Shown here piece by piece: positions 1-11,357 of a stretch of DNA of 64,000 nucleotides. The position numbers were made by a program, and so were the translations under genes. The first letter of the stretch is position 1. Each line of letters starts with the position of its first letter. The stretch comes from Marinomonas foliarum. Lineage in GTDB: Bacteria; Pseudomonadota; Gammaproteobacteria; Pseudomonadales; Marinomonadaceae. The stretch covers positions 1-64,000 of the forward strand of contig NZ_QPJQ01000001.1 in the NCBI RefSeq assembly GCF_003337275.1, written 5' to 3'. The notes beneath the pieces were generated by a model, which did not search any database, had not been told where the DNA came from, and saw nothing but the letters and a program-made list of their open reading frames with translations.

Positions 1-54
1 CATTGAATAGTCACGCTGTGTGCGCTTAATACACTTGATACCTGATGTCGCCAT
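1..54 (-). CDS. IS3-like transposase OrfA, N-terminal fragment (runs off left edge)
   Basis: Only the first 18 residues are inside the window, beginning MATSGIKCIKRTQRDYSM. The ATG is preceded by GAGG with about 8 nt spacing. The KRTQRDYS start resembles the helix-turn-helix OrfA proteins of IS3-family elements, recalled by pattern only. A candidate element end with 5'-TGTCCCATCC lies 40 nt upstream, which fits a transposase reading inward from its own terminus. The rest of the element is outside the window, so intactness cannot be judged. Confidence 0.5.
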   Translation of the reverse strand, partial: MATSGIKCIKRTQRDYSM

Positions 55-95
55 AAAGAAGTCCTCTTTATGTCAACGTATTTTAGGATGGGACA
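1..95 (-). mobile_element. terminus of a probable IS3-family insertion sequence (partial)
   Basis: Read on the minus strand, the element would start at 95 with TGTCCCATCCTAAAATACG and lead into the OrfA-like start at 54. A 5'-TG terminus and a short leader before OrfA fit the IS3 family. The other end and any target duplication are outside the window, so the exact boundary is inferred. Confidence 0.4.
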
Positions 96-98
96 TTA

Positions 99-141
99 AA
101 TACCAAAAAAGCATCGATAATCTCGATGCTTTTTTGGTATT
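99..141. terminator. bidirectional rho-independent terminator
   Basis: A perfect 19-bp inverted repeat (99-117 with 123-141) has a 5-nt loop, and A/T runs on the outer arms give a T-tract on both strands. It lies just outside the IS-like terminus and before yccA, so it insulates both sides. Confidence 0.8.
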
Positions 142-232
142 GTGTACAGAATAAATAATCTAGCTTGAAGTTTGGAACTTTCAGCCGCATATTAAGTCTA
201 TTGATTGTCTTAAACCTTAAAGGAGTAATCTC

Positions 233-889
233 ATGCGTTACACAGAAGCCCTTTCGACACATACGTCACAAGCGGCCAACAAAACGCTCCGCAATACATA
301 CGGGCTGTTGTCGCTTACCCTTTTGTTCAGCGCCTTCACTGCGGGCATGAGCATGGCATTAAACCTCCCACATCCGGGACTAATTATTACTCTGGTAGGC
401 TTTTATGGCTTACTTTTCCTAACACACAAGTTTAAAAATAGCTCTGCAGGTATTTTGTGTGTATTTGCTCTAACTGGTTTCATGGGTTTGACCCTTGGTC
501 CAATTCTAACGGCTTATATGAGCTTGTCTAATGGCTCTAGCTTGATCATGAGTGCATTAGGCATAACTGGCCTATCATTTCTAGGCTTGTCAGCTTACGC
601 ACTTGTTTCAAAGAAAGACTTTAGCTTCCTTAATGGATTCATCACTGTCGGTTTCTTTGTCTTGCTGTTTGCTGTAATCGCCGGATTTTTCGTTCAAATG
701 CCAGCATTGCAAATCTTCATTTCTGCTGGTTTTGCTTTGTTCTCTGCAGCAGTCATTTTACTGCAGACAAGCCAAATTGTACGCGGTGGTGAAACTAACT
801 ACATAATGGCGACAGTGAACTTGTATGTTTCTCTATACAACATGTTCCTTAGCGTATTGTCGTTGCTTGGTATGGCTAACGACGATTAA
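233..889 (+). CDS. yccA: YccA, Bax inhibitor-1 family inner-membrane protein
   Basis: This 218-residue protein is almost entirely hydrophobic and shows about seven membrane segments. It matches E. coli YccA (219 residues) along its length, including the LRNTYGLLSLTLLFSA start of the membrane domain and the C-terminal GGETNYIMATVNLYVSLYN block typical of the BI-1/TMBIM superfamily. In E. coli YccA is a substrate and modulator of the membrane protease FtsH. The ATG follows AAGGAG with suitable spacing. A terminator follows, so it is probably transcribed alone although next to the tus genes. Confidence 0.93.
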   Translation: MRYTEALSTHTSQAANKTLRNTYGLLSLTLLFSAFTAGMSMALNLPHPGLIITLVGFYGLLFLTHKFKNSSAGILCVFALTGFMGLTLGPILTAYMSLSNGSSLIMSALGITGLSFLGLSAYALVSKKDFSFLNGFITVGFFVLLFAVIAGFFVQMPALQIFISAGFALFSAAVILLQTSQIVRGGETNYIMATVNLYVSLYNMFLSVLSLLGMANDD

Positions 890-905
890 TCCTACTTAGC
901 ACTGT

Positions 906-932
906 AAAAAGGCCGCTGACTGCGGCCTTTTT
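906..932 (+). terminator. rho-independent terminator after yccA
   Basis: An 11-bp stem (906-916 with 922-932, GGCCGC core) is followed by a T-run. It separates yccA from tusD. Confidence 0.85.
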
Positions 933-974
933 TGTGTGTAAAATTTACCGTATCTCATGCCAAGGTTATTTTTA

Positions 975-1367
975 ATGCAATACACTCTGCTCATTACGGG
1001 CTCGCCTTATCACAGCAAAGCCTGCCACACTGCACTGCGCTTCATACGAGCGGCACTTAATAAATCCCCCGATAGCATCAAAGGCGTGTTCTTTTATGAA
1101 GATGCTGTATTGATAGGCAGCCAAGTAGCGCAGCCGCCTAGAGATGAAATTAACCTCACCCAAGCATGGCAAGAAATAGCAGAACAACACAATATCCCAC
1201 TGTATTTGTGCATTGCAGCTGCGGTAAGACGTGGCATTATCAATGAAGGTGAAAGCCGTCGCTATGAGCTAGAACAACATACCCTTGCAGAATATTTTCA
1301 GCTTGAAGGCTTGGGGACTCTTGTTGATCTAATGAACACAACCAACAAAATCATTCAGTTTAGGTAG
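975..1367 (+). CDS. tusD: TusD, sulfurtransferase subunit of the TusBCD complex
   Basis: A 130-residue DsrE-family protein. In the family TusBCD accepts persulfide sulfur from TusA and passes it to TusE for 2-thiolation of U34 in tRNA. The conserved Cys lies at about residue 79 in LYLCIAAAVRRG, matching the active Cys of E. coli TusD. I chose ATG 975 because it gives the family N-terminus (MQYTLLITGSPY) and has AAGG upstream; an in-frame ATG at 957 has no visible ribosome site. It heads a tight tusDCBE operon whose product feeds MnmA, encoded at 17131. Confidence 0.93.
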   Translation: MQYTLLITGSPYHSKACHTALRFIRAALNKSPDSIKGVFFYEDAVLIGSQVAQPPRDEINLTQAWQEIAEQHNIPLYLCIAAAVRRGIINEGESRRYELEQHTLAEYFQLEGLGTLVDLMNTTNKIIQFR

Positions 1368-1371
1368 CCCC

Positions 1372-1719
1372 ATGAAACACACTTTGATCCACCTAAATAC
1401 CAGCCCCTATTCGAGCTTGGCTTGTAAAGAAGGACTAGACCTAGCTCTCGTATTGGCCACATTCGAGCAACCTGTTGATTTATGCTTATCTGGCGCAGCT
1501 TTAGCGCTTTTATCCGACACTCAACAACCCACAGCGGAACATGGCAAAAACCTACACAAGCTGCTCGCTGGACTCGAGTTTTATGACATTGAAAACGTCT
1601 ATATAGAAAAAAACCATTCATGGCTGGATAGCACCACTTCATGGCAAGGGGTCACACCACTGGATAGTACCGAGTGGCAGACAATGTTTTCACAATACCA
1701 ACAGGTTTTTCGGTTTTAA
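1372..1719 (+). CDS. tusC: TusC, subunit of the TusBCD sulfur-relay complex
   Basis: A 115-residue DsrF-like protein (E. coli TusC is 119 residues) starting 4 nt after tusD. The order D-C-B-E and the family-typical length support the call. TusC is a structural partner in the TusBCD heterohexamer; the sulfur-carrying Cys is in TusD. Similarity is moderate, so gene order is an important part of the evidence. Confidence 0.88.
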   Translation: MKHTLIHLNTSPYSSLACKEGLDLALVLATFEQPVDLCLSGAALALLSDTQQPTAEHGKNLHKLLAGLEFYDIENVYIEKNHSWLDSTTSWQGVTPLDSTEWQTMFSQYQQVFRF

Positions 1720-1721
1720 TT

Positions 1722-2009
1722 ATGCGACTCCACCAAATAAATCAACTCGATTACCCTGCCTCACTAGAAACAACTTGGCAAAATAGCCTGCAAGCAGGTG
1801 ACCAAGTCCTACTGATTGAAGACGGTTTTCTAAAAAGCATTCAGTACGCTGAGAAGATGCAAACTCTTATAAAAGAGAAAGAGATCACACTTTATTATTT
1901 GCAAAGTGATGCTGCTGCCTATGGTTTATCGCCAACATTCGGAATCGCACTTACAGACGAAGAATGGGTAGAGTTAACCTTTGCTGCTGAAGCAAACATT
2001 AGTTGGTAA
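1722..2009 (+). CDS. tusB: TusB, subunit of the TusBCD sulfur-relay complex
   Basis: A 95-residue DsrH-like protein, the same length as E. coli TusB. The start MRLHQINQ with the later GDQVLLIEDG block matches the family. ATG 1722 lies 2 nt after the tusC stop. A longer frame from 1674 would overlap tusC by 46 nt and add 16 residues that the family lacks, so it was not used. Translation is probably coupled to tusC. Confidence 0.88.
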   Translation: MRLHQINQLDYPASLETTWQNSLQAGDQVLLIEDGFLKSIQYAEKMQTLIKEKEITLYYLQSDAAAYGLSPTFGIALTDEEWVELTFAAEANISW

Positions 2010-2014
2010 TTACA

Positions 2015-2335
2015 ATGACAAACAAAACTATAGTTCTCGATGAAGAAGGTTATTTGCTAAACCTGCAAGACTGGACACCAGAACTTGCCAATCAACTGGC
2101 GCAAGAGGTTGAAGTCGAGCTTACGGAGGCGCACTGGGAAATTATTCACTTGTTGCGAGATTTTTATCAAGAATTTGAAGTGTCTCCCGCTATGCGCCCA
2201 CTAGTAAAAGCGGTATCGAAAAAGCTAGGCGCAGAAAAAGGCCGTAGTATTTATTTAATGATGCTTTTCCCCGGCAGCCCACCTAAGCTAGCGGCAAAAA
2301 TTGCCGGTCTTCCAAAACCTGCGAACTGCCTGTAA
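2015..2335 (+). CDS. tusE: TusE, terminal sulfur carrier (DsrC-like)
   Basis: A 106-residue DsrC/TusE protein. It ends GLPKPANCL, so the sulfur-accepting Cys is the penultimate residue as in E. coli TusE. TusE takes sulfur from TusBCD and delivers it to MnmA on tRNA. ATG 2015 gives the family N-terminus; a TTG at 2003 inside the tusB end is possible but adds only four residues. Last gene of the operon, followed by a strong terminator. Confidence 0.92.
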   Translation: MTNKTIVLDEEGYLLNLQDWTPELANQLAQEVEVELTEAHWEIIHLLRDFYQEFEVSPAMRPLVKAVSKKLGAEKGRSIYLMMLFPGSPPKLAAKIAGLPKPANCL

Positions 2336-2353
2336 TAACCTAACCTATCGATA

Positions 2354-2386
2354 CAAAAACGGAGCCTATATGAGGCTCCGTTTTTG
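2354..2386. terminator. bidirectional terminator between tusE and cobA
   Basis: A 14-bp stem (2354-2367 with 2373-2386, GGAGCC core) has A-run and T-run flanks. It serves tusE on the plus strand and the convergent cobA on the minus strand. Confidence 0.85.
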
Positions 2387-2412
2387 CTTGTACACATTAA
2401 ATACCAAAAAAC

Positions 2413-3156
2413 TCAGTACTTGCCGTACCACTCTAATTTCTTCTGCAAGGTCACAACCTCACCAATGATCAGTAACGCTGGCGATTTAGCCTCGTTCACC
2501 ACAGACACTTCATAGACATCTTGAATAGTTGACGTGAAAACGCGCTGCTCACGAGTGGTACCTTTCTCGACGATTGCCACTGGCATAGATGGACTCATAC
2601 CAAAACGGATCAACGATTGAGTGATATCTTTTAGACCCGTTAAGCCCATATAAATAACCAAGGTTTGCGCTGGGTGAACTAATTCCTCCCAAGGTAACTC
2701 TGTTGTGCCGTCTTTTAAATGGCCCGTTAGGAAACGAACCGACTGGGCATAATCACGGTGGGTTAAAGGAATCCCCGCATACGCAGCACAGCCTGCTGCT
2801 GCCGTGACACCTGGAACCACTTCAAAAGGCACACCTTCTTCAATTAATTCTTCAAGCTCTTCACCACCACGACCAAAGATAAAAGGATCTCCACCTTTTA
2901 GACGCACCACCATGTGGCCTTCTTTTGCTTTGGCAGCAAGCAAACTATTAATCTCTTCTTGTGGAAGACTATGCAAAGACTTGGCTTTGCCCACGTACAT
3001 TTTCTCTGCTGACTCAGGAATTAGCTCAATAATTTCTTTGCCAACCAAGCGGTCGTACAAAACCACATCCGCCATTTTTAGCAATCGATGTGCTTTTAAC
3101 GTCAATAACTCTGGATCACCTGGACCCGCACCAATCAAATAGACCTTGCCCGTCAT
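2413..3156 (-). CDS. cobA: uroporphyrinogen-III C-methyltransferase (SUMT)
   Basis: A 247-residue stand-alone SUMT that uses S-adenosylmethionine to make precorrin-2 for siroheme or corrinoids. The N-terminal [14 protein letters not shown] loop, [18 protein letters not shown], the HRDYAQS motif and YMGL are all clear. No CysG-type dehydrogenase/ferrochelatase domain is fused, unlike E. coli CysG. ATG 3156 gives the family start [11 protein letters not shown]. An ATG at 3180 would add eight residues inside the preceding terminator stem, although GGAGG stands before it, so the start is somewhat uncertain. Confidence 0.92.
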   Translation of the reverse strand: MTGKVYLIGAGPGDPELLTLKAHRLLKMADVVLYDRLVGKEIIELIPESAEKMYVGKAKSLHSLPQEEINSLLAAKAKEGHMVVRLKGGDPFIFGRGGEELEELIEEGVPFEVVPGVTAAAGCAAYAGIPLTHRDYAQSVRFLTGHLKDGTTELPWEELVHPAQTLVIYMGLTGLKDITQSLIRFGMSPSMPVAIVEKGTTREQRVFTSTIQDVYEVSVVNEAKSPALLIIGEVVTLQKKLEWYGKY

Positions 3157-3179
3157 AATTCCCAATATCCACTCATACA

Positions 3180-3205
3180 AAAAAAGCCTCCGTTGAGGCT
3201 TTTTT
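3180..3205 (-). terminator. terminator downstream of serS
   Basis: An 11-bp stem (3180-3190 with 3195-3205, GCCTC core) has T-runs on both strands. It lies between serS and cobA and may attenuate read-through. Confidence 0.75.
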
Positions 3206-3220
3206 ATTAGAAAATTTAGC

Positions 3221-4561
<1,341 letters not shown>

Positions 4562-4589
4562 TTAAGGTACTTTCAAATAGTCTAAGGAA

Positions 4590-4961
4590 TCAGAACAAAC
4601 GCGCTAGCGTCATTCCAATCGCCAAACCAACAATACCTAAAATGCAGCTTAATAATAAATAGCTTACCGCAGTTAGCCAAGCCTGCATGTTAATAAGGGA
4701 GACAATTTCCAGTGAAAAAGTGGAAAAAGTAGTAAATGCTCCTAAAAAACCGACCATAACCAAAGGACGGTATGGTTCAAGTGACGGCATGCGCTCACTA
4801 ATGAGCACAAATGCAACGCCCATCAACACACAACCCAAAACATTCACTACCATAGTGGCGAAGGGAAAATGGTACTGCCAGTGCGCATTAACCCACTTAG
4901 ACATACCATACCGACTCAATGCGCCAAGCGCACCACCAACGGCGATCATTAGATACATCAT
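4590..4961 (-). CDS. crcB: fluoride channel CrcB/Fluc
   Basis: A 123-residue protein with four hydrophobic segments, exporting fluoride as a dimer. The Fluc signatures [10 protein letters not shown] (residues 12-20) and [13 protein letters not shown] (71-83, the Phe/Thr fluoride track) are both present. Its ATG overlaps the rarA stop in an ATGA arrangement, so translation is probably coupled to rarA. No fluoride riboswitch was recognised upstream, as expected for a gene inside an operon. Confidence 0.94.
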   Translation of the reverse strand: MMYLMIAVGGALGALSRYGMSKWVNAHWQYHFPFATMVVNVLGCVLMGVAFVLISERMPSLEPYRPLVMVGFLGAFTTFSTFSLEIVSLINMQAWLTAVSYLLLSCILGIVGLAIGMTLARLF

Positions 4962-6319
4962 AGATTGTCCTCTTCAGACAAGCCTTTAGTTCGGTAAAAA
5001 GAGTTGTAACGCTGTAACGGGCTTTGATCATCTAAATCTGACAACCAAGCCAGTTTATCATTGATCTTTTTCTCTAAGCCTCGATCCGTCGGCTGATAAT
5101 AACGCATATCAGCTATCTCTTCTGGCATATAGTTTTCACCAGCAGCGTAAGCATGCTCTTCATTATGCGCGTAACGGTATTCATCACCGTGTCCCATGCT
5201 TTTTGCCAAAGACGTTGGCGCATTACGCAAATGCACTGGCACCTCATAACTTGGTTGCGCTGCGACATCCGACATTGCCTGCCCAAACGCTTTATAAACA
5301 GCATTACTTTTGGGTGCACATGCCATATAGACAGCAGCTTGCGCAATCGCACGATTGCCCTCACCTGGACCAACACGTTCAAATACATCCCAAGCATTTA
5401 AACCAATTTGCAACGCTCGCGGGTCGGCATTACCAATGTCTTCTGATGCAATAGCCAATAAACGACGCGCTATATATAAAGGATCACAGCCACCATCAAG
5501 CATTCTAGCCATCCAGTACAAAGCACCATCAGGTGAAGATCCGCGAACGGATTTATGAAAGGCGGAAATTTGATCGTAAAATACATCACCCTTACGGTCA
5601 AAGCGACGAAGACTTCCTCCCAGAACATCTTCAAGCTGCTCTTGAGTCACTTTATAGCCAGGCTCAACAAGGTCAGATAAAATTTCTAAAAAGTTAAGAC
5701 CGCGTCGAATGTCACCATCTGCAGCTTGAGCCAATACCGATAAAAAATACTCATCTATCTGAAAGTCATTTTCGAGACTTTTCATGGCACGAGACAAAAC
5801 AAGTTCCACCTCATCTACGCTCGGCGTTTTTAAACGATACACGCGAGCACGAGACAGCAAGGCGGAGTTTAATTCAAAGGCAGGATTTTCCGTGGTAGCA
5901 CCAATAAACAAAAAAGTGCCGTCTTCAATAAAAGGCAAAAAGGCGTCTTGTTGTGACTTATTAAAACGGTGTACTTCATCGACAAATAAAACCGTCTGCG
6001 TACCGTTCATCATACGCAATTGTTTGGCTTGATCTACCGCAGCTCGAATCTCTTTAACACCAGACATAACCGCTGATATTTCAATAAATTGCGCATCAAG
6101 GGCGTGAGATAAAAGCTGAGCAAAGGTGGTTTTACCCACTCCGGGAGGACCCCAAAGAATAAAGGAATGACAGTGACCTGTTTCTACCATTCTGCGTAGT
6201 GGCTTCCCCGGACCCACCAAATGCGACTGGCCAATATAATCATCTAGGTTTGCTGGTCGCATTCTTGCCGCCAAAGGCTGATAGGCCTCTGGCGGCACAT
6301 CCGAAAAAAGATCCTTCAT
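4958..6319 (-). CDS. rarA: RarA/MgsA, replication-associated recombination AAA+ ATPase
   Basis: A 453-residue clamp-loader-like AAA+ protein of the RarA/WRNIP1 family, which acts at stalled replication forks. Walker [10 protein letters not shown] lies near residues 57-65, Walker [12 protein letters not shown] near 110, and [12 protein letters not shown] and the [10 protein letters not shown] arginine-finger region follow. The ATG overlaps the lolA stop by one base (TAATG) and has AGAAGG upstream, so the gene is coupled to lolA and crcB. Confidence 0.95.
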   Translation of the reverse strand: MKDLFSDVPPEAYQPLAARMRPANLDDYIGQSHLVGPGKPLRRMVETGHCHSFILWGPPGVGKTTFAQLLSHALDAQFIEISAVMSGVKEIRAAVDQAKQLRMMNGTQTVLFVDEVHRFNKSQQDAFLPFIEDGTFLFIGATTENPAFELNSALLSRARVYRLKTPSVDEVELVLSRAMKSLENDFQIDEYFLSVLAQAADGDIRRGLNFLEILSDLVEPGYKVTQEQLEDVLGGSLRRFDRKGDVFYDQISAFHKSVRGSSPDGALYWMARMLDGGCDPLYIARRLLAIASEDIGNADPRALQIGLNAWDVFERVGPGEGNRAIAQAAVYMACAPKSNAVYKAFGQAMSDVAAQPSYEVPVHLRNAPTSLAKSMGHGDEYRYAHNEEHAYAAGENYMPEEIADMRYYQPTDRGLEKKINDKLAWLSDLDDQSPLQRYNSFYRTKGLSEEDNL

Positions 6320-6948
6320 TACTGACCTTCTACAATAACGTCCACGTTAGCCGGCAAATCCAACACAAAGTTTTCTTTTGCTACGCCTTCATGTGTTTCG
6401 ACATTTTTAAATTCGATAACCGTGGTTTGCCCAAGCGTATCTAAAATACTCATGGCACTGATCACCTTGTCTCTAAAAGACAGGGTCAATGCCTGAAAGA
6501 GGTCTTGGTCGTCTTTTGGCGCTAAACGAAATTTTTCTGCACCCAATGTACTCACATCGTAATGAGGGAGCACATCGGCTGATGGCTGCCCTAAAAGAGC
6601 CGCTGGCGAATTGCCAACCGCACCAGACAATGGCTTCTTAGTCGCTTGTTCTAAATCCACATCCCAGACGGTAATGTTTTTACCATCAGAGATAATACGT
6701 TGTGCAAAAGGCGTCACACTATCCCAAACAAATTGATTAGGCTTCGCAAGAAGAAAAACACCTTCGCTTACTTGTAACTGCTTACCTTTTTCATCGTACG
6801 TAACTTGCCGAAACTCACCTTCGATGTTTCGATTCATCTCCAGCAAGCTTTCTATAGAAGCTGTCGCATTGTCATCCGCCTGCACTAACATCGATTGAAA
6901 AATAGCTAAAAAGCCCAAAAGCGCGAAGGTGACTAATTTATTTACCAA
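6319..6948 (-). CDS. lolA: LolA, periplasmic lipoprotein carrier
   Basis: A 209-residue LolA, which carries lipoproteins from LolCDE to LolB. A Sec signal peptide covers about residues 1-24 (cleavage after LVQA). The motif [17 protein letters not shown] is characteristic. The only sensible start is a TTG at 6948 with GGAG about 7 nt upstream; no ATG lies near the signal peptide. It stands between ftsK and rarA as in other gammaproteobacteria. Confidence 0.94.
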   Translation of the reverse strand: MVNKLVTFALLGFLAIFQSMLVQADDNATASIESLLEMNRNIEGEFRQVTYDEKGKQLQVSEGVFLLAKPNQFVWDSVTPFAQRIISDGKNITVWDVDLEQATKKPLSGAVGNSPAALLGQPSADVLPHYDVSTLGAEKFRLAPKDDQDLFQALTLSFRDKVISAMSILDTLGQTTVIEFKNVETHEGVAKENFVLDLPANVDVIVEGQ

Positions 6949-7006
6949 AATATATCTCCACTCATATAAACATAAAGCCCTAAAATGAAATTAGGGCCAT
7001 CGACTA

Positions 7007-9748
7007 TTACTCTGGAATTAAGATATCTCTTTGTCCATTGGTTCCCATTGGGCCAACTAAGCCAGCGGCTTCCATTGCTTCAACCAAGTTAGCCGCTCTG
7101 TTGTAACCTATTTTCAATCGACGTTGAATAGAAGATATCGAAGCTTTACGCGTTTCAATGACAATTTTCACAGCTTCATCATAAAGTGCATCTTTGTCCT
7201 CACCACCACCGTCGGTCATTAAGTCTTCAGGATTCACAACAACATCCTGAATATACTCTGGCTCCCCACGCTGTTTCCACTCTTCTACTACTGCATGCAC
7301 TTCCTCATCTGACACAAATGCGCCGTGTACGCGAATTGGGGTTGGCAATCCTGCTGGAAGATACAGCATGTCGCCCATCCCCAACAGCTGATCCGCTCCA
7401 CCCTGATCAAGTATGGTTCTTGAGTCAATTTTTGACGACACTTGAAACGCCATCCGCGTCGGTATATTCGCTTTAATCAAACCAGTAATGACATCCACCG
7501 ATGGACGTTGTGTCGCCAAGATTAGGTGAATCCCCGCTGCCCTTGCCTTCTGAGCAATACGAGCAATGAGTTCTTCTACTTTTTTACCCACGATCATCAT
7601 CATATCGGCGAACTCATCGACTATAATAACGATATAAGGCAAAGGCTCTAAATGTGGCACTGTACGTGCTACACCATCTTCTGAGAACATCGCCATCTCG
7701 GGCTGCCACAATGGGTCTTCAATTGGCTTACCGGCTTCAATGGCATCACGAACCTTTTTGTTATAACCGGCAATATTTCGTACACCAAGTTTCGACATGA
7801 GCTTGTAGCGACGCTCCATTTCATCTACCGACCAACGCAAGCCATTGGCCGCATCTTTCATGTCAGTAATAACAGGTGTTAATAGATGTGGAATGCCTTC
7901 ATATATCGATAACTCGAGCATTTTCGGGTCAACCATGATCATACGCACTTCATCAGGTGTCGATTTCAGAAGCATACTTAAGATCATGGCGTTAACGCCC
8001 ACAGATTTACCTGAGCCTGTTGTACCAGCCACCAACACATGAGGCATTTTAGCGAGATCAACAACAACAGGTTCACCAGAAATGTCATGACCCAGAGACA
8101 AGGTCAATGGTGAAGATAATCGCTCATACGCATCGCAATTGATCACTTCAGAAAAGTAAACGGTATCACGAACCTGATTGGGAATCTCAATCCCAATCGT
8201 CGACTTGCCAGCAATCACTTCGACCACACGGACACTCATTACACTTAAAGAGCGCGCAAGGTCTTTGGCTAAATTGGTAATTCGAGATACCTTCACACCT
8301 GGCGCTGGTTGAATTTCAAACCGTGTAATTACCGGACCTGGATTAACTTCAACCACTTCCGCTTTTACACCGAAATCCTGCAAGCGCTGTTCTAACAATT
8401 CAGACAAAGCTAACAACTCATCTTCAGAGTAACCGCCCTGCTTAGGTTTTGGCTTAGTCAGCACCGAACGATCTGGTAAAGAGTAAGCCTCTATTTTTTT
8501 ATTACTATCTGCTTCATCAGCATAAGGGCCACCTAAAGAGTCTAACTGCTTTGCCTCAGACAAAGTACGAAAAGCGGGTTTATGGGCTGGCGGAATGTCA
8601 GCAGGAGTAGATTTATCAGAATTAAACAGCATCGCATCGGCTTGTTCTTTAGAAATACCAGATGAAACAATTTCCGGCTCGGCTTGAACTGATTGCTCTT
8701 TCACTGGCTGCTTATATTGTTGCATGTTCGCATCTTTTGCAGCGTCATCACTATTTGCTGACCAGGACTCTTCTATATAAAGGGTGTCACCAAAGTTAAC
8801 GTCTTTATCATCAAAAGATAACCCATCCGATGCTAAATCATCAAAGCCACCCAGCTCTGGCTCCGTATGATTAACGGGCTCTTTATCAGATCTTTCACTC
8901 TTCTCCTTTGAAGATCGAGCTTTTGAAAACAGACCTGACAAGCTAAATTTAGATTTTTTACTACCATTCGGATGTGACTCTTCATCTACCGGAATAGAAT
9001 CTTCGAGTAAGATGTCTTCTGCAGATTGTACATTCTGTTCTTTTCTTCTTTTTCTGACAATTGCTGGCTCTTCCGCTTCATCAGAAACAGCTTCTAGATC
9101 AATAAGCTCATTCCTCTTATTGGCCTTTAGCTCTCGTCTGCTAATCCATTTTTGACGAACAAACATAGCAAAGTTGTACGCTTTTTCGCCTAAGCGGTCC
9201 ATCAAACTCAACCAATGCACCTGAGAAAGCAGAGTGAATGACAAAATCACTAAAGCCAAGCTAACTAGGGTCGCACCATCATAACCAATGAAGCCATACA
9301 TCAAAATGCCAAGTGCGCGACCTAGAATACCACCAGTACCATACTGTAAAGACGTCTCACCAACGGTATGCAAAAAGCAAAGTACAGAACCAAAAGATAA
9401 ATATAAAATGCTGCCAATTGTACAGAGCAAAGCATTATTGAGGGGCAATAAGGAGTGTGGGTTACGCCATATAATCACAGCTACCCAAAAAAACAATGGC
9501 GGTAAAGAATAAAACAAAGACCCGAAAAAGCCAGACGATAAGTCTGCGATAATGGCACCAATAGGCCCCATTGAGTTTTGAATCGCTGCACCACTACCAG
9601 AATAAAACCAACCTGCATCTGCCGGATTATAAGTATAGGTCGCTAAACCAAAAAAGAATAAAAATAACAAAGCTGCAATAAACGCTGCTTGTTTAGCGAA
9701 CATATCCCAAATTGGTGATCGTACCGACTCACTCATCTTTTCTGACAA
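7007..9748 (-). CDS. ftsK: FtsK, cell-division DNA translocase
   Basis: A 913-residue FtsK. About 180 N-terminal residues hold four membrane segments that anchor it at the septum. A low-complexity acidic/Ser-rich linker covers roughly 200-440. The RecA-like motor has Walker [12 protein letters not shown] near 575 and a Walker B region [13 protein letters not shown]. The last 65 residues form the winged-helix gamma domain that reads KOPS sites. TTG 9748 has AGGAAG upstream at good spacing; ATG 9736 is the alternative and shortens the protein by four residues. The linker is shorter than in E. coli (1329 residues) and close to Pseudomonas FtsK. Confidence 0.95.
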   Translation of the reverse strand: MSEKMSESVRSPIWDMFAKQAAFIAALLFLFFFGLATYTYNPADAGWFYSGSGAAIQNSMGPIGAIIADLSSGFFGSLFYSLPPLFFWVAVIIWRNPHSLLPLNNALLCTIGSILYLSFGSVLCFLHTVGETSLQYGTGGILGRALGILMYGFIGYDGATLVSLALVILSFTLLSQVHWLSLMDRLGEKAYNFAMFVRQKWISRRELKANKRNELIDLEAVSDEAEEPAIVRKRRKEQNVQSAEDILLEDSIPVDEESHPNGSKKSKFSLSGLFSKARSSKEKSERSDKEPVNHTEPELGGFDDLASDGLSFDDKDVNFGDTLYIEESWSANSDDAAKDANMQQYKQPVKEQSVQAEPEIVSSGISKEQADAMLFNSDKSTPADIPPAHKPAFRTLSEAKQLDSLGGPYADEADSNKKIEAYSLPDRSVLTKPKPKQGGYSEDELLALSELLEQRLQDFGVKAEVVEVNPGPVITRFEIQPAPGVKVSRITNLAKDLARSLSVMSVRVVEVIAGKSTIGIEIPNQVRDTVYFSEVINCDAYERLSSPLTLSLGHDISGEPVVVDLAKMPHVLVAGTTGSGKSVGVNAMILSMLLKSTPDEVRMIMVDPKMLELSIYEGIPHLLTPVITDMKDAANGLRWSVDEMERRYKLMSKLGVRNIAGYNKKVRDAIEAGKPIEDPLWQPEMAMFSEDGVARTVPHLEPLPYIVIIVDEFADMMMIVGKKVEELIARIAQKARAAGIHLILATQRPSVDVITGLIKANIPTRMAFQVSSKIDSRTILDQGGADQLLGMGDMLYLPAGLPTPIRVHGAFVSDEEVHAVVEEWKQRGEPEYIQDVVVNPEDLMTDGGGEDKDALYDEAVKIVIETRKASISSIQRRLKIGYNRAANLVEAMEAAGLVGPMGTNGQRDILIPE

Positions 9749-9830
9749 AACGTACTTCCTATTTTATGCTAATCAAAACAAAACCCACTCCATGTAGCGG
9801 AGCCATAAGTTTGCTAAGCTTACCATAAAA

Positions 9831-9855
9831 AAAGCCAACCCAAAGGGTTGGCTTT
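9831..9855 (-). terminator. terminator downstream of the porin gene
   Basis: An 11-bp stem (9831-9841 with 9845-9855, GCCAACCC core) is followed on the minus strand by seven T. It ends the porin transcript ahead of ftsK. Confidence 0.85.
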
Positions 9856-9912
9856 CGCTTTAACTCGTAAAGGTGTTCCCATTTTCAGAGAAGACCTTTA
9901 GGGGAAAATTTC

Positions 9913-10818
9913 TTAGAAAGAAACTTTAGCGCCAACTACAGAGTAGTCAGATTTATCAGCTTCATAAGCTAGGTAAGAAGCGTAGAATGTTACGTCGCCT
10001 GGAGTGTAGTAAGCTGTAAATTCAGTGCGACCTTGATCTTTTTCATCAACACCTTTAGATGACTCACCACCTTTAGTGTAATACTGAGCAGCAAGAACAA
10101 GCTCTTCAGAAACTGGCAAATCAAGACCAATACCTGTGTTCATAACGTCGGCATCATTTACAGAACCAACACGAACGAATGAAGACAATGTAGCCATACC
10201 AAGAGGTGCTTTAACACCAACAGTTAAAAGCTGGTTGTCAACGTCGTCAGACATTTTGTAGCCTGCAGATACACCCAAAGTTACACCACTAAATTCTGTT
10301 GTGTATGCTGCATTCAAAGAACCTACGTTATCGCCTTCTTCAATTTCGAATGCAACAGTAAGGTTGTCGTTAACCATGTAACGAACACCTAGGTCATTAC
10401 CGAAATCATCTTTGGCATGGTCATTATCTTCTTCTACACCAGCGTTGTAGGCTACGTTGTCAAGGATAGTTCCATCGAAGTCACCAAACTGAACAGCGCC
10501 AGTTTTAACATAGATTTCGTCTAGACTAAAAGTAGTGTCTTGGCCTGGATCATTTTCAACAGACTCACCTAATTTTTTGACTTTAGAGTTCTTCTTAACT
10601 GAAGAACCTTCCATATCTAGGTCAAAGTAAACTAGGCCAGTATCACCGATGATGTTCACTTCACCACGTGAAACAGCAGAATCACTACCAGATTCTTGAG
10701 ATTTATACTCAAGACCCGCTGTACCTTTAAATACTGGCTCAGCAGCAAAAGTAGTAGTAGAAACAGCAGCCGCTACAGCAGATACTGCAAACACAGAAGC
10801 AAGTTTAATCGCTTTCAT
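9913..10818 (-). CDS. outer-membrane porin, gammaproteobacterial general-porin type
   Basis: A 301-residue protein with a signal peptide (MKAIKLASVFAVSAVAA..., cleavage after about residue 25). The mature part is acidic with alternating beta-strand patterns, and it ends in the aromatic beta-signal VVGAKVSF typical of trimeric porins assembled by the BAM complex. The ATG follows AGGGGAA. It stands alone between its own terminator and a 539-bp A/T-rich upstream region, suggesting separate and possibly strong regulation. The Pseudomonas block has trxB at this place. Substrate selectivity cannot be read from sequence. Confidence 0.8.
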   Translation of the reverse strand: MKAIKLASVFAVSAVAAAVSTTTFAAEPVFKGTAGLEYKSQESGSDSAVSRGEVNIIGDTGLVYFDLDMEGSSVKKNSKVKKLGESVENDPGQDTTFSLDEIYVKTGAVQFGDFDGTILDNVAYNAGVEEDNDHAKDDFGNDLGVRYMVNDNLTVAFEIEEGDNVGSLNAAYTTEFSGVTLGVSAGYKMSDDVDNQLLTVGVKAPLGMATLSSFVRVGSVNDADVMNTGIGLDLPVSEELVLAAQYYTKGGESSKGVDEKDQGRTEFTAYYTPGDVTFYASYLAYEADKSDYSVVGAKVSF

Positions 10819-11357
10819 TCAAGATTCCCCTTTATATTATATTGTGTGGTCTTGTAGACCTTTTGATAGATTTTCGTCTAACCAAGAAACGTTGCTAAAT
10901 CAACGACTCATGTATCTTAAAACCGATCAGTTTCACTTTTGTGACAATTGCCAAAAAAGCAAAGCATTCTATCCCCCAACACTGCATTCGATTATGTTTT
11001 CGAATTACCGTTTGGAACTGCATCGATTAAAACCAAGTTTTCCATTACTGGTCAAGCTTTCCTTGCACTTTTTTTCTTTTTTTTTTCATTTTGCCCCCTT
11101 TATTGAGTAAAAAACACCCAATAAAGGCAACAAAGGTCAAAACACTCTAATTATTCATGCACATTCTTACGCTTTAAGCATAACATTGTGTCAACAAGTC
11201 GCAAGTAGAATGTTTTTTCCTCCTCAGTTCAAATATCGGAGTTAGATTGTTTTTCTTTAGTTTTTTTTGCCATTTCTTTCTTCACGATAGTTTTTCACAC
11301 TAAAAAAACTATAATTGGCACCTTAAAGTCACATTGATAATTAGGTTAGCCAGATAA
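10819..11357. other. 539-bp gene-free region between porin and aat
   Basis: A/T-rich divergent intergenic DNA with long T-runs (about 11068-11090 and 11257-11267) and a small hairpin near 11287-11313. It must hold the porin promoter on the minus strand and the aat promoter on the plus strand. One open frame here (10844-11110) has no ribosome site and a Phe/His-rich product, and looks spurious. Confidence 0.6.

Noticed and set aside
10844-11110. 88-residue open frame upstream of the porin
   Set aside because: No ribosome site, unnatural Phe/His/Leu-rich composition, and it overlaps the region needed for porin promoter elements.
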